Origin: Rhodococcus sp. G-MC3
GTDB lineage: Bacteria; Actinomycetota; Actinomycetes; Mycobacteriales; Mycobacteriaceae
NCBI RefSeq assembly: GCF_030063335.1
Contig: NZ_JASISW010000010.1
Location: 124,001-188,000 of the forward strand
Direction of reading: 5' to 3'
Length of the DNA: 64,000 nt
Part shown: positions 42,068 to 54,123 of the stretch, in pieces
Position numbering within the stretch: the stretch's first letter is position 1
Layout: every line of letters begins with the position of its first letter
Made by a program: the position numbers and the translations under genes
The notes under the pieces: generated by a model
Told to the model about the DNA's origin: nothing
The model's database searches: none
The model's input: the letters and a program-made list of their open reading frames with translations, nothing else

Positions 42068-43093
42068 GTGGCAATCGTGGCCACCTTCGATGCCCTCCGC
42101 TCCCGCTGGCCGAAGAGCCTGCCGCTGCAACCGCTGCCGTCCGAATCCTGGGTGAAACAGGAACCGACCTGGAAGGGCGCGAACCCCCAGGTCATCGAGT
42201 CGGCTCTCAAACGCGCCAAAACCAGACCGTCGGGTAACTGGTTCGTGTTCGCCGCGAGCCGCGACATCGGTGCCGACAAACCCTTCGGACGCACCATCGG
42301 TGGCACCGAACTGGTGGCCTGGCGCGACGAGAAGTCAGGGATCCACATCGCGCCCGGCGCCTGCCCACACCTGGGCGCGCCCCTCGACAAGGCGAAGATC
42401 GAGTGCGACACCCTCATCTGCCTATGGCACGGCATGCCCCTCGGGCCCAACGGTCGCCCGGGTTGGCGTCCGCTTCCCGCGTTCGACGACGGCGTTCTCG
42501 TCTGGGTTCGCATGGACGAGCTTGGCGGCGAGGAGCCGACGCCTGTTCCCATCGTCCCGATCCGGCCGCCCGCGTCGACGAGTGTCGAGGGCGTGGTGAC
42601 GCTGACGGGCATCTGCGAGCCCGACGACATCGTCGCCAACCGTCTCGATCCTTGGCACGGCGCGTGGTTCCACCCGTACTCCTTCGCGCGTTTGAAGGTG
42701 GTCGAGGCTCCCACCGACATCGATGTGCCGGACGAGGACGATCGCTTCCTGGTCGACGTCACCTTCCGCGTCAGTCGCGGAATCGGAGTTCCGGTGCGCG
42801 CGGAGTTCGTCTGCCCCGGTCCGCGGACGATTATCATGCGGATTCTCGAAGGCGAGGGTGTGGGGAGCGTCGTCGAGACTCATGCAACGCCCCTCGGACC
42901 CGGTCCCGACGGAAAGCCTCGCACTGCAGTCATCGAGGCCACCATCGCGAGCTCGGATCGGCCGGGCTTCCGGATGGCGCGCAAGGTCGCGCCGCTGCTG
43001 CGACCCGCCATGAACTACACGGCCGCGCGGTTATGGAAGGACGACCTCGACTACGCCGAGCGTCGGTACGAGCTTCGGTCCAAGGGCCGCTAG
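42068..43093 (+). CDS. Rieske [2Fe-2S] protein of the DUF5914 type, next to carotenoid genes
   Basis: This 341-residue protein has one Rieske domain (ACPHLGAPLDKAKIECDTLICLWHGMPLGP, about residues 98-128). The following region (LTGICEPDDIVANRLDPWHGAWFHPYSFARLKVVEAP) lacks the standard mononuclear iron histidine motif. The layout matches DUF5914-like Rieske proteins that accompany actinobacterial carotenoid clusters. GTG 42068 or GTG 42077 is the start; no strong ribosome binding site separates them. It faces crtU and crtT across a hairpin. A role in carotenoid ring modification is inferred from that context. Confidence 0.75.
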   Translation: MAIVATFDALRSRWPKSLPLQPLPSESWVKQEPTWKGANPQVIESALKRAKTRPSGNWFVFAASRDIGADKPFGRTIGGTELVAWRDEKSGIHIAPGACPHLGAPLDKAKIECDTLICLWHGMPLGPNGRPGWRPLPAFDDGVLVWVRMDELGGEEPTPVPIVPIRPPASTSVEGVVTLTGICEPDDIVANRLDPWHGAWFHPYSFARLKVVEAPTDIDVPDEDDRFLVDVTFRVSRGIGVPVRAEFVCPGPRTIIMRILEGEGVGSVVETHATPLGPGPDGKPRTAVIEATIASSDRPGFRMARKVAPLLRPAMNYTAARLWKDDLDYAERRYELRSKGR

Positions 43094-43102
43094 CCGTCCC
43101 CG

Positions 43103-43160
43103 CCGAATTCGCAGTTATGCAGGAAAAAGCCTCGAATAACCTGCATAAGTGCGAACTCGG
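43103..43160. terminator. Long-armed hairpin between convergent Rieske and crtU genes
   Basis: A 21-base left arm (43103-43123, ending TTATGCAGG) faces a 21-base right arm (43140-43160, beginning CCTGCATAA) with a few mismatches and a 16-base loop. It is a likely bidirectional terminator or a dispersed palindrome. Confidence 0.7.
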
Positions 43161-43162
43161 CA

Positions 43163-44653
43163 TCAGGGGCGCGGCATCAACCTCCCGAGCGCCTCGAACA
43201 CCCGGAACCTTCCCTTGACCGGCACGGTCTCGATGTCATGGCCCTGCACACCCCAGCCGGCGAGCAGAGTGTTGGCGGCGTGCAACCCGGTGGTCGCCGC
43301 CCGTTCCATCAGCGCTACCGGTAGATCGATTCGGATACCATCTCCGGCGAGAACCAAGCCAGGCTCGGGGGTACGAACCGTGGGCCGCCGAGCGAAGTGC
43401 CCGAGGCCGAACATCGGGCAATCGTCGCGCCACTCGGACCGCTCGGCAACAACGGTCGCCGATGCAGTTTCCGGATAGATCTCGTGCATTCGCGACATCA
43501 ATTGCTCGCGGGTGTCGTCCTCGGAATCCGTTGCGGCATAAGCATGCAGCTCGACGACGGATCCTCCCGTGCGCGAGGCCCATTCCGCAGCCTCGTCCTC
43601 GAACCTCTCGAGAATGCTGATGTTGTCGATCGGCGGCATTTTGCCGGTGCCGATGAACGCGGGTCGGTCGGCGTTCACGGGCTTGTCCAACCAGACGCGA
43701 TGCACCAGGAACGGCGGCGTGTTCTGCAGCGCTGCAACATCTTCGCGCCAAGCAGTAGTTCCGAGATCACCGGTCAGTTTCTTGAGACCACCGACATCGG
43801 CGGCGAGCACTACTGCGTCGAACTTCTCCCCATCCACCGAGAATCCTCGTTCGACAGAGGAAACCGAGACCCCAGTTCGAATCTCCACACCGAGACCCTC
43901 TAGATACTTCCCCAGCGGATCCCACAGAGCCTGCGGATACGGGCTGGTGGGCACGTCGAAAACTAGTCCCTCGGACGAACCCAGAAAATAGAGATGGAAC
44001 ATCATCGCGAGCTCAGCCGCGGACATCTCCTCGGGGTCGGCGAAGAAGCTTCGCGAGAACACACCGAAGGCCAGGTGGCGGGCTGCCTCCGGGAAGTTGA
44101 TGTCTCGCAGGAACTGCGCTGCCGGGATGTTGTCCAGTTGCTCGTACGTTCCCGGCACACTGACCGTCATCAACGGCAGCGCGGCAATAGCGTTGAGGGA
44201 CAGTAGCTCTCGCGGACGAAAAGTGGGACTGCGCAGCGCAAAGGCCAATGCGTTGAGCCCCGGCGTCTGCGGGAGCCCCTTGAAGCCGTCGATCCTGCCC
44301 GAATCGTCGATCAGGGGATAGTCTTCGACCGCGTGCAGCCGTCGCAGACCAGGGTCACTGCGCTCCAACAAGTTTCGCAGATTGTAGTATTGGCGGAAGA
44401 ACGCGTGAAATCCGCGGCTCATCGTTGCCGGAGATCCATCCTGCAACACCGTCGACCATCCACCGACCCGGCCACCGAGGTACTCCTCGCGCTCGAGGAC
44501 TACCACCCGGGCACCGCGCTCAGCCAAAGCCGTTGCGGCACTCAGGCCTGCGATGCCGCCGCCGACAACCGCAACCCTCGGGACCTTCGCCAGCGACTCC
44601 GCCGAGGGATAACCCGAGGGACCCGGATGCACTACCCGATGGCGATCGGTCAC
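43163..44653 (-). CDS. crtU: Carotenoid ring desaturase/methyltransferase-type flavoprotein (CrtU-like)
   Basis: This 496-residue FAD-dependent amine-oxidase-like protein starts with a short basic leader and the FAD loop VAVVGGGIAGLSAATALAERG, then EEYLGGRVGGWS. The middle has AAELAMMFHLYFLGSSEGLVFDVP and the C-terminus LVLAGDGIRIDLPVALMERA. CrtU aromatises the beta-ring of carotenoids to give chlorobactene or isorenieratene, which Rhodococcus is known to make. GTG 44653 overlaps the stop of the methyltransferase gene by four bases. The longer frame is rejected. CrtU is close to other crt-type amine oxidases, so ring-desaturase function is probable rather than certain. Confidence 0.8.
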   Translation of the reverse strand: MTDRHRVVHPGPSGYPSAESLAKVPRVAVVGGGIAGLSAATALAERGARVVVLEREEYLGGRVGGWSTVLQDGSPATMSRGFHAFFRQYYNLRNLLERSDPGLRRLHAVEDYPLIDDSGRIDGFKGLPQTPGLNALAFALRSPTFRPRELLSLNAIAALPLMTVSVPGTYEQLDNIPAAQFLRDINFPEAARHLAFGVFSRSFFADPEEMSAAELAMMFHLYFLGSSEGLVFDVPTSPYPQALWDPLGKYLEGLGVEIRTGVSVSSVERGFSVDGEKFDAVVLAADVGGLKKLTGDLGTTAWREDVAALQNTPPFLVHRVWLDKPVNADRPAFIGTGKMPPIDNISILERFEDEAAEWASRTGGSVVELHAYAATDSEDDTREQLMSRMHEIYPETASATVVAERSEWRDDCPMFGLGHFARRPTVRTPEPGLVLAGDGIRIDLPVALMERAATTGLHAANTLLAGWGVQGHDIETVPVKGRFRVFEALGRLMPRP

Positions 44654-45390
44654 AAGCTCTCCACCGGGCGTGCCCCGAGGAAGGTATGCACGACGCCGTT
44701 CTGCCACCCCGTCATCGTCTCGTTGGTGAGGCTCGTGAATCCGGCACGCTGCATGCGCCGCGAATACTCGCGCACACCGTCGAAGCTGGCGACGCTGCGC
44801 CACAGGTGCTTGTAGAGCGTGAGGTCACGGGTAGCGGCGTATCCGAGCGGGATGATGATGGCCCAACACACCAGCGTCCAGACGATCCTGGCGCGCAGCG
44901 ACTCCTTGACCGAGTACTCGTGAAATGCGATGGACGAACCGGGCGCGAGCAACGACAACAACGACTTCAACTCGGTGTCCGGATCGTCGACGTTGCGAAT
45001 CAAATACGCCGCGAGTATTCCGTCGAACGGGCCGTCGATGCCGTTCTCCTGCAGGTCCTCGACGCGGCTGTGCACGAACGTGACGGTCGACGGCCACTTC
45101 TTGCTGCGCGCCACCTCGAGCATTTCCGACGACGCGTCCGCCGCGATGATCGTGGCATGCGGTGCCGCTTTCAACAGGGCAGCCGTCGAAGCACCGGTGC
45201 CGCAGCCGATGTCGAGCAGCCGCAGTCCGGCACCCAGGCCCGGGAGCCGTAGGCGCTCGGCCGATTTCGCGAGGTGATCGTGATAACCAGGGTTGGCCCC
45301 GACAAGGCGGTCGTAGGAACCGGCGTCCTGGTCGAACGCGCGGGGCACCTGCAGCCTGGGCAGGCCACTTTTGCCCACGATTCCGGTCAC
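44650..45390 (-). CDS. crtT: SAM-dependent methyltransferase, CrtT-like
   Basis: This 246-residue class I methyltransferase has the SAM motif LLDIGCGTGASTAALL (about residues 60-75), the acidic loop IIAADASSEMLEVA, and the ubiquinone/menaquinone-methyltransferase-like tail (FHEYSVKESLRARIVW). In Streptomyces griseus a crtY-crtT-crtU operon pairs such a methyltransferase with CrtU, which is why I use the symbol. GTG 45390 overlaps the S4-protein stop. The function of CrtT is not settled experimentally as far as I can state. Confidence 0.7.
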   Translation of the reverse strand: MTGIVGKSGLPRLQVPRAFDQDAGSYDRLVGANPGYHDHLAKSAERLRLPGLGAGLRLLDIGCGTGASTAALLKAAPHATIIAADASSEMLEVARSKKWPSTVTFVHSRVEDLQENGIDGPFDGILAAYLIRNVDDPDTELKSLLSLLAPGSSIAFHEYSVKESLRARIVWTLVCWAIIIPLGYAATRDLTLYKHLWRSVASFDGVREYSRRMQRAGFTSLTNETMTGWQNGVVHTFLGARPVESL

Positions 45391-45620
45391 AGGACCTCTT
45401 CCTTGGCGACGCGGGCAGAAGGACCGCCTTCGATGGACACGACATCCCCTTGGTGCAACTGCCTGCCGCGGCGCAGGTCGACCTCGCCGTTGACGCTGAC
45501 GTGCCCGTCGGCGATGAAGCTCTTCGCCTCCGCGCCGGACTCGATGAGACTCGCAAGCTTCAGAAATTGTCCGAGCCGGATCGACTCGTCACGGATCGGG
45601 ACGTCTTGAGCATCAGCCAT
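45387..45620 (-). CDS. S4-domain RNA-binding protein
   Basis: This 77-residue protein is almost entirely an S4 domain: SIRLGQFLKLASLIESGAEAKSFIADGHVSVNGEVDLRRGRQLHQGDVV. The S4 fold binds structured RNA, for example in ribosomal and tRNA-modifying proteins and in the YbcJ/YaaA-like small proteins. ATG 45620 gives the domain start; the longer frame adds a poor leader. Its stop overlaps the start of crtT by four bases. It lies 14 bases beyond the end of copA, both on the minus strand. RNA partner unknown. Confidence 0.88.
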   Translation of the reverse strand: MADAQDVPIRDESIRLGQFLKLASLIESGAEAKSFIADGHVSVNGEVDLRRGRQLHQGDVVSIEGGPSARVAKEEVL

Positions 45621-45634
45621 GCCCCTATCTTGTA

Positions 45635-47827
45635 TCAAGAAGGGGAAAATCGCCGTAACCGCAGGCTGTTGGTCACCACGAACACCGAAGAGAACGCCAT
45701 CGCAGCACCGGCGAGCATGGGATTGAGCAGTCCCGCTGCAGCGAGCGGGATAGCCGCGACGTTGTACGCGAACGCCCAGAACAGGTTGCCCTTGATCGTC
45801 GCGAGCGTCTTCCGCGACAACCTGATGGCGTCGCCGACGGCCCGCAGATCCCCGCGCACGAGCGTCAAGTCGCTGGCTTCGATGGCCACGTCGGTGCCCG
45901 TTCCCATCGCAAGACCGAGGTCGGCAGTCGCCAGCGCGGCGGCGTCGTTGACACCGTCGCCGACCATCGCCACGACCCGGCCCTGCGCCTGCAGCCGCTC
46001 GATCGCGTCGACCTTGCCCTGTGGAAGCACACCGGCGATGACCTCGTCGATCCCGACGTCGGCAGCGATCTTCCTGGCCGCGGCCTCGTTGTCTCCCGTC
46101 AGCATGACCGGCGTCAGACCGAGTGCGCGCAGTTCGGCGACCGCCTGCTTCGACGTCGGCTTGATCGCGTCGGCGACCACGAGCACCCCCCGTGCCTTAC
46201 CGTCCCAGCCGACGGCAACTGCAGTACGTCCGTCGGCTTCGGCGTCGGCCATCGCGCGTGTCAGCTCGTCGGGAAGCGGCTGTGACCAGTCGGCGAGCAG
46301 CGACGCGCGGCCCAGGACCACGGCCCGGCCGTCGACGATGCCAGTGACTCCGAGGCCGGCCGAGTTGGAGAATTCTTCTACCTCTCCCACATTTCCGCGC
46401 GAGCGCGCTGCCTTGGCAATCGCCTGAGCGATGGGATGTTCGGAGCTCGCCTCGATGGCTCCCGCAATCGCCACAACCTCGTCTTCGCTCTCTCCATCAG
46501 CCGGATGAACCGCGAGCAGCGTCATCTCGCCGGTGGTGACGGTGCCGGTCTTGTCGAGGACGACGGTGTCGATCTGCCTCGTCGACTCGAGAATCTCCGG
46601 TCCCTTGATCAGAATGCCGAGCTGCGCGGCGCGGCCCGTGCCGACCATGAGGGCAGTGGGCGTCGCCAACCCGAGGGCGCACGGGCACGCGATGATGAGG
46701 ACGGCAACGGCAGCGGTGAATGCGCCGGCAACGGCGGCGCCTGTCCCGAGCCAGAATCCGAGCGTCCCGACAGCAATCGCGATGACGATCGGAACGAAGA
46801 TTCCGGAAATCCTGTCAGCGAGTTTCTGCGCCTGGGCCTTCCCTGTCTGGGCGTCTTCGACGAGCGTGGCCATCTGCGCGAGCTGGGTGTCGGCGCCGAT
46901 GCGTGTGGCCTTCACGACGAGCCGTCCGCCGACATTGACCGTCGCTCCGACCACGGCGTCTCCCGCGGCAACCTCGACCGGTACCGATTCACCCGTGAGC
47001 ATCGATGCATCGACCGCGGACGCACCCGATTCGACGATGCCGTCCGTCGCGATCTTCTCACCGGGCCGCACCAGGAAGGTGTCGCCCACGACAAGATCAG
47101 CGGTGGGAATCTGATGTTCGACGCCGCCCCTGAGCAGCGTTACGTCCTTGGCACCGAGATCGAGCAGGGCGCGCAACGCAGCTCCCGCACGACGCTTGGA
47201 GCGCGACTCGAAATAGCGTCCGGCCAGGATGAACGTCGTGACGCCTGCCGCGGCTTCGAAATAGATGTTCGACGAGCCGTCCATCCGCGCGATGGTCAAC
47301 TCGAACGGGTGCTTCATCCCCGGTGCTCCGGCGGTCCCGAAGAACAGGGCGTACAGCGACCAACCGAGCGCCGCGAGGGTACCCATCGACACCAGCGTGT
47401 CCATCGTCGACGTTCCGTGCCGCAGGTTGGTCCAGGCAGCCTTGTGGAAGGGCCATGCGCCCCACACGACGACGGGTGCCGCGAGTGTCAGTGACAGCCA
47501 CTGCCAGTTGGTGAACTGCAGCGCCGGAATCATCGCCATCGCGATCACCGGAACGGACAGCACCGCCGAGACAAGCAGCCGTTGCTTCAGCGGGTCTGCT
47601 TCTTCTTCGGTCTCCGGCTCCTCGGTGGGTAGCGAGGCCGTGTACCCCGCGGCTTCGACAGCCTTGATCAAGTCCTCGGTCGGCACGCCGTCGGACTTCA
47701 CTCGCGCCTTCTCGGTGGCGTAGTTGACCGTGGCGGTGACGCCGTCGAGTTTGTTGAGCTTTCGTTCGATCCGGTTGGCGCACGACGCGCACGTCATGCC
47801 GCCGAGAATCAGTTCGGTGTCATTCAT
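45635..47827 (-). CDS. copA: Copper-translocating P-type ATPase
   Basis: This 730-residue P1B-type ATPase has one N-terminal metal-binding domain with GMTCASC (about residues 9-15), eight membrane helices, the transmembrane CPC motif (IACPCALGL) that carries Cu(I), the phosphorylation site DKTGT, the ATP-binding HP (SEHPIAQAI) and the hinge GDGVND. It exports copper from the cytoplasm. It overlaps the small His-rich protein gene by ATGA, and the CsoR-type operator lies just ahead of that gene, so the operon should be induced by copper. It is a second copper locus besides the ycnI-copC-copD operon. Confidence 0.95.
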   Translation of the reverse strand: MNDTELILGGMTCASCANRIERKLNKLDGVTATVNYATEKARVKSDGVPTEDLIKAVEAAGYTASLPTEEPETEEEADPLKQRLLVSAVLSVPVIAMAMIPALQFTNWQWLSLTLAAPVVVWGAWPFHKAAWTNLRHGTSTMDTLVSMGTLAALGWSLYALFFGTAGAPGMKHPFELTIARMDGSSNIYFEAAAGVTTFILAGRYFESRSKRRAGAALRALLDLGAKDVTLLRGGVEHQIPTADLVVGDTFLVRPGEKIATDGIVESGASAVDASMLTGESVPVEVAAGDAVVGATVNVGGRLVVKATRIGADTQLAQMATLVEDAQTGKAQAQKLADRISGIFVPIVIAIAVGTLGFWLGTGAAVAGAFTAAVAVLIIACPCALGLATPTALMVGTGRAAQLGILIKGPEILESTRQIDTVVLDKTGTVTTGEMTLLAVHPADGESEDEVVAIAGAIEASSEHPIAQAIAKAARSRGNVGEVEEFSNSAGLGVTGIVDGRAVVLGRASLLADWSQPLPDELTRAMADAEADGRTAVAVGWDGKARGVLVVADAIKPTSKQAVAELRALGLTPVMLTGDNEAAARKIAADVGIDEVIAGVLPQGKVDAIERLQAQGRVVAMVGDGVNDAAALATADLGLAMGTGTDVAIEASDLTLVRGDLRAVGDAIRLSRKTLATIKGNLFWAFAYNVAAIPLAAAGLLNPMLAGAAMAFSSVFVVTNSLRLRRFSPS

Positions 47828-47973
47828 GGGTGACTCACCTGCATCTGGGCATGCTCGTGCGAGACCGGCGCCTGATCACCGATAGGCCCGACTGCAGTCC
47901 CGATCAGGTAGGTAGCGAAGAACATCACTGTAATTCCGACTACGAAACCGACAAGTTTGATCGTCGTGTTCAC
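47824..47973 (-). CDS. Small His-rich single-helix membrane protein of the copA operon
   Basis: This 49-residue protein has one membrane helix (about residues 6-28, [19 protein letters not shown]) and a tail [18 protein letters not shown], with three His and a Met able to bind copper. GTG 47973 follows GAGGTG. It is the first gene after the CsoR-type operator and overlaps copA by ATGA, so it is cotranscribed with the exporter. I infer a copper chaperone or accessory role. Similar small proteins adjoin copA in other actinobacteria, but I know no established name. Confidence 0.7.
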   Translation of the reverse strand: MNTTIKLVGFVVGITVMFFATYLIGTAVGPIGDQAPVSHEHAQMQVSHP

Positions 47974-48006
47974 CTCGTACACCTCTTTCGTCGACTCCTG
48001 TCTACC

Positions 48007-48023
48007 ATACCCCCCTAGGGTAT
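48007..48023. promoter_or_regulatory. CsoR-type copper operator
   Basis: ATACCCCCCTAGGGTAT is a pseudo-palindrome of the TACCC(N)GGGTA class bound by copper-sensing CsoR repressors. It lies 34 bases upstream of the small protein/copA operon on the minus strand and 147 bases upstream of the cutinase on the plus strand. The csoR gene is not in this window. Confidence 0.8.
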
Positions 48024-48169
48024 TTAAAAGTCTCGATCCGGTCACGGTGTAACGCGGAGGGTTCCCACGGCGAAATCGAGGTAACCCGCCGCGCAGTGTC
48101 GGCGCGGCGAAGAGTGAGCCCGCGACACCATCCGCGGGAATTGATCGGTTCGGGGACAGACTGATTGGG

Positions 48170-49888
48170 ATGAACATGCCTTTACGCGTCAAACCTCGCG
48201 GACCCGCGGACCGACGACGACTCGTCACGAGCGCTGTCGCGTTCGTTTCCCTCGGAGCACTTGCCGTCGGAGCCGCGGTGCTGACGACGTCGACGTTGAC
48301 GAAGTCCGATGCCAAGGTCGAACTCGCATCCACGGCCACCTGCTACGACATGGTCACTGTCGCGGTCGGCGGACGTAACGACACTCCCAGCAACAGCGGA
48401 GTCAAGCTGCTCACGCTGCCCGACGGCACGCGGCTTCCCGCTGCGCTCGCGGACGACTTCAACAGTCCCTGGGTAGATCAGGTCGTCGACGTGCCGAACG
48501 ACCAGGTTGCCGCCGGTTCTTACGCGGCCGTCTACGTCGATTATCCGGCCAACATGGCCTCGTACGACAACGCCGTCACCACGGGCGTCGCCAACACCCA
48601 GACGGTCATCAACGCCATCTCGAAGTCGTGCCCTGACACACGCTTCGCGATCGTCGGTTACAGCGAAGGCGCCGACGTCACCCGCCGCGCCGCGATGGAG
48701 ATCGGCAACCAGACCGTCGGCGCCGACGGTACGTACGGAATCGTCGACCCGTCCAAGGTCGTCGGTGTCGTGATTCTCGCGGACGCAGGCCGCACCGAAG
48801 GTGAAAGCCCGTTCCCGGGATCCGAGGCCGGAACCAATCCCGACAACTTCGACACGAAGTACCAGAACAGCCCCGACGGCACGTCGGGAGCAGGCGCTCT
48901 GCCCGGCACGTCCGGGAGTTTCGGCGCTCTCGACGGCAAGGTCGCTTCATTCTGCTCGCAGGGCGATCTGACCTGCTCGATGCCCAAGAACACCTCGATG
49001 CTGCACCTCGCGGCCAACGTCGGCCGCCAGCTCGACTTCGATGCGCTCGAGCGCGACAAGGCTCTCACCCCCGCAACCGGCGCCGACATGGCCATGGTCA
49101 TCGGACGGATTGCCGTCGCCGCGTTCGCCGACATCACGAGCCAGGACAACTGGCTCGCCGGTGACGAGACGTTCCTCGATGTGCTCATCAAAGTATCCGA
49201 GCCCGGCTACACACCTGCCGATCCCACCACCAAGGCCTCGGCCGCGAAGACGGACACCGAAGCCACAACCGACGAGAACGGTGAGCCGCTCCCCGCGGAG
49301 AGTGCTGTGAACCTGGCCTACCTCCCGTCGAAGATCGCCAAGGAAATCATCGGCTTCATCGGATCCAACTCCGACACCGTGCCTGTCCTGATGAACGATC
49401 CGTACGGTCTGACACTCGGACCGGGCACCGGCCACCACTTCGACTACTGGCGCGACGCGGACGCAGCCAATGGCAGGCCACTGACGTCGGCGCAGTACGC
49501 AGCGGCATGGTTGACCCAGCTCGCCAAGGACGCCGAGGCAGGCAAGCCGATCAAGTCCGCCGAGGTTCAGCAGCAGGCTCGACTCGTTGCTCAGACCGCG
49601 ACGGCAATGCCGACCACGTCGTCGGCAGCACCGACCACCACGACCGCTCCCGCCGTGGTGCCGTACGTAGCCGTCGACCCGACTCCCGGGCTCGCACCGG
49701 TTGTTCCTGTCGTCCCGGTCGATCCGGCCCTGCCCGTCGCTCCGGTCCCGCCGCTCGATCCGGCTCTGCCGCTCGATCCCGCTCTAACGGTGGCACCCGA
49801 GGTAACCGTCGCGGCAACCCCCACCGCCGAGCTTGCACCGACAACTTCGGTAGCCCCGACCACCACCGCCGTGGTGCCTGCTTCGTAG
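48170..49888 (+). CDS. Secreted cutinase-family protein with Pro-rich tail
   Basis: This 572-residue exported protein has an N-terminal signal (VTSAVAFVSLGALAVGAAVL), a cutinase-type serine-hydrolase domain (nucleophile in IVGYSEGADV, about residue 165), and an extended C-terminal domain. The last 90 residues are low complexity: Thr/Ala/Pro with repeats such as VDPALPVAP and LDPALPLDP. Mycobacterial cutinase-like proteins are phospholipases or lipases in the envelope. ATG 48170 and ATG 48176 are both possible. The gene is divergent from the copA operon, with no sign of copper control. Confidence 0.85.
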   Translation: MNMPLRVKPRGPADRRRLVTSAVAFVSLGALAVGAAVLTTSTLTKSDAKVELASTATCYDMVTVAVGGRNDTPSNSGVKLLTLPDGTRLPAALADDFNSPWVDQVVDVPNDQVAAGSYAAVYVDYPANMASYDNAVTTGVANTQTVINAISKSCPDTRFAIVGYSEGADVTRRAAMEIGNQTVGADGTYGIVDPSKVVGVVILADAGRTEGESPFPGSEAGTNPDNFDTKYQNSPDGTSGAGALPGTSGSFGALDGKVASFCSQGDLTCSMPKNTSMLHLAANVGRQLDFDALERDKALTPATGADMAMVIGRIAVAAFADITSQDNWLAGDETFLDVLIKVSEPGYTPADPTTKASAAKTDTEATTDENGEPLPAESAVNLAYLPSKIAKEIIGFIGSNSDTVPVLMNDPYGLTLGPGTGHHFDYWRDADAANGRPLTSAQYAAAWLTQLAKDAEAGKPIKSAEVQQQARLVAQTATAMPTTSSAAPTTTTAPAVVPYVAVDPTPGLAPVVPVVPVDPALPVAPVPPLDPALPLDPALTVAPEVTVAATPTAELAPTTSVAPTTTAVVPAS

Positions 49889-49906
49889 GTACGTTGCTCG
49901 CCGTTT

Positions 49907-49942
49907 CGGCGCCCGTCCTCGATATTTCGAGGGCGGGCGCCG
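49907..49942. terminator. GC-rich bidirectional hairpin terminator
   Basis: CGGCGCCCGTCCTCGA (49907-49922) pairs with TCGAGGGCGGGCGCCG (49927-49942) with one wobble around a 4-base loop. It sits between the convergent cutinase and membrane-protein genes. Confidence 0.85.
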
Positions 49943-49949
49943 AATGCGT

Positions 49950-51200
49950 TTACGCGGGTTCTCGACGACGGAGCAACGCGATTCCTCCCGCACAGAACAG
50001 CACCACGAGGACGCCGCACAACGACAACACCGTGCGAGAAGGGTTGGACGAGCCGACGAAAGACTCGGTGAAGACGTACCCGGCGCCTCCGGTGTAGCCG
50101 AACGACATGGTCACCGACACGGTGAGGGTGAACGGAACAAACATCGCCACCACCAGCGGTTCTCGGCCGACCGGAAGCACCGCCACGACGGTGTAGGCGG
50201 CGGCGAACGGCAAGAGGTACATACCGGCCACGCCTGACGCTGTTCCCGTCGACGGCCCGATGAGCAACGCCGAAAGGGCAGTAGCGAGGAGCAGAGCAAG
50301 GCCCACGTAGACCTGGGGGATTCGCGCTCCCAGGACACCACCGGCGACGAACAAGGCGATGACCAGGCCCAGCTGGATCGCACTCACGCCGACCCAGCGA
50401 CCCGAGCCGAGCGCGGCACCCGTCGTCGCGAACAGGGCGAGGACAACCGACCCGTTTCGGCCCGGCAGTATCAGCGCGGCGACGAGTGCTGCGACGGCAA
50501 GCCCGACGAGACAGAGGTACCAGACGACGTCCTCGCTGCGATATGCCGTCGACGCCCATCCGACGGTAGATCCGACAATGGGTAGTCCGATACCGACAGC
50601 AACTGCGACGGCTGACCCGGGCGTGTCGATGGCGTCGGGCCCGTTGACGATTCGTGATGCGATCAGAGCCGCTGCGGCCAGACAGACGAGCACCAGGAAG
50701 ATAACGTCGCGAGTCGACTCGGCCTCACCGAAAGGGTCGTAGCCGATGATCACCGAGTCGGATCCGTTGATCGCGCCCATCACCAGTACGTCGTAGAGCC
50801 TGCTGCCGAACAGACCGCCCCCGAGGAGCCCCAATACCAGCGCGCCCTGAAGAGACACGGCGTCCGTCCTCTCGGCGGCCAGCGCGCCTACGAGCGCTCC
50901 TGCAGCAACGGGCGAAATCCATCCAGGAAGCCCGTCGAGCGGGACATCGACCGCCAGAACAATCAACGCCGCCATCGCAACTGGAATACGAGCCGAGGAC
51001 ACGCGTCCGAGAATCGACACCGCGACCACGGCGACGACGGCCATCGCCACCACCCCGGAGTCGATACCGGCCACGGACGAGAGCGACGCCGCCGGATCGA
51101 TCAGCGAATCGGTGATCTCGCGCGAGCTGAGAACCAGCCCGGCCGTGACGCCCCCGAGCCCAGCGGTGAGCACCGTCATTGTTCGGTTCACGAAAGACAT
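49950..51200 (-). CDS. Polytopic membrane protein of unknown function
   Basis: This 416-residue protein has about twelve hydrophobic helices evenly spread over its length, with short polar loops and no recognisable transporter signature. ATG 51200 gives a plausible first helix; the longer frame to 51245 is rejected. Features include GLLGGGLFGSRLYDVLVMGAINGSDSVIIGY and the C-terminal RRREPA. It stands alone, convergent with the cutinase and divergent from the VOC gene. I cannot assign it to a family. A role in export or envelope assembly is possible but unsupported. Confidence 0.6.
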   Translation of the reverse strand: MSFVNRTMTVLTAGLGGVTAGLVLSSREITDSLIDPAASLSSVAGIDSGVVAMAVVAVVAVSILGRVSSARIPVAMAALIVLAVDVPLDGLPGWISPVAAGALVGALAAERTDAVSLQGALVLGLLGGGLFGSRLYDVLVMGAINGSDSVIIGYDPFGEAESTRDVIFLVLVCLAAAALIASRIVNGPDAIDTPGSAVAVAVGIGLPIVGSTVGWASTAYRSEDVVWYLCLVGLAVAALVAALILPGRNGSVVLALFATTGAALGSGRWVGVSAIQLGLVIALFVAGGVLGARIPQVYVGLALLLATALSALLIGPSTGTASGVAGMYLLPFAAAYTVVAVLPVGREPLVVAMFVPFTLTVSVTMSFGYTGGAGYVFTESFVGSSNPSRTVLSLCGVLVVLFCAGGIALLRRREPA

Positions 51201-51274
51201 TCGCCGATCATGCCCGTCGAACCGATCAGGAATCGAGAAGCACACCGCTCGCGGCGCAACTAACGTCTTCTCCC

Positions 51275-51685
51275 ATGGACATCAAAATTCACTCCTCATT
51301 CCTCCCCCAAGACGACCCGGACGCCGCGCTCGCGTTCTATCGCGACCTCCTCGGCTTCGAGGTGCGCCTCGACGTCGGGTACGACGGACTCCGCTGGATC
51401 ACCGTCGGTCCCGAGGGCCAGCCGGACACCTCCATCGTATTGACGCCCCCTGCCGTCGACCCCGGCATCACCGACGGCGAGCGCAAGACCATCGTCGAGA
51501 TGATGGCGAAGGGCACCTACGCCGGACTCCTTCTCGCCACAGCAGACTTGGACACCACGTTCGAGAAACTGCAGGCCGCCGACGCCGACGTCGTTCAGGA
51601 ACCGACACAGCAGCCGTACGGGGTGCGCGACTGCGCCGTCCGCGATCCCGCGGGCAACTTGCTTCGCATTCAAGAATTGGGCTGA
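51275..51685 (+). CDS. VOC-family (glyoxalase/bleomycin-resistance-like) protein
   Basis: This 136-residue protein has two beta-alpha-beta-beta-beta units of the VOC fold: a first unit ALAFYRDLLGFEVRLDVGYDG, then a second with VQEPTQQPYGVRDCAVRDPAGNLLRIQE. The terminal RDPAGN motif and the Glu in RIQE match the metal-site pattern, although the first His is replaced, so metal binding is uncertain. ATG 51275 is used. It lies 51 bases upstream of a UvrA-like ATPase and may be cotranscribed with it. Confidence 0.85.
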   Translation: MDIKIHSSFLPQDDPDAALAFYRDLLGFEVRLDVGYDGLRWITVGPEGQPDTSIVLTPPAVDPGITDGERKTIVEMMAKGTYAGLLLATADLDTTFEKLQAADADVVQEPTQQPYGVRDCAVRDPAGNLLRIQELG

Positions 51686-51736
51686 GCCTGGTTAGATCCT
51701 CGTCAAGTTCCGCTAGAGAAAGCGACACTGCACAAC

Positions 51737-54118
<2,382 letters not shown>

Positions 54119-54123
54119 TGTAA

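Noticed and set aside
46436..47494. Plus-strand 352-codon frame within copA
   Set aside because: Composition is Asp/Arg/Gly-rich and motif-free. copA on the minus strand has every P-type ATPase motif.
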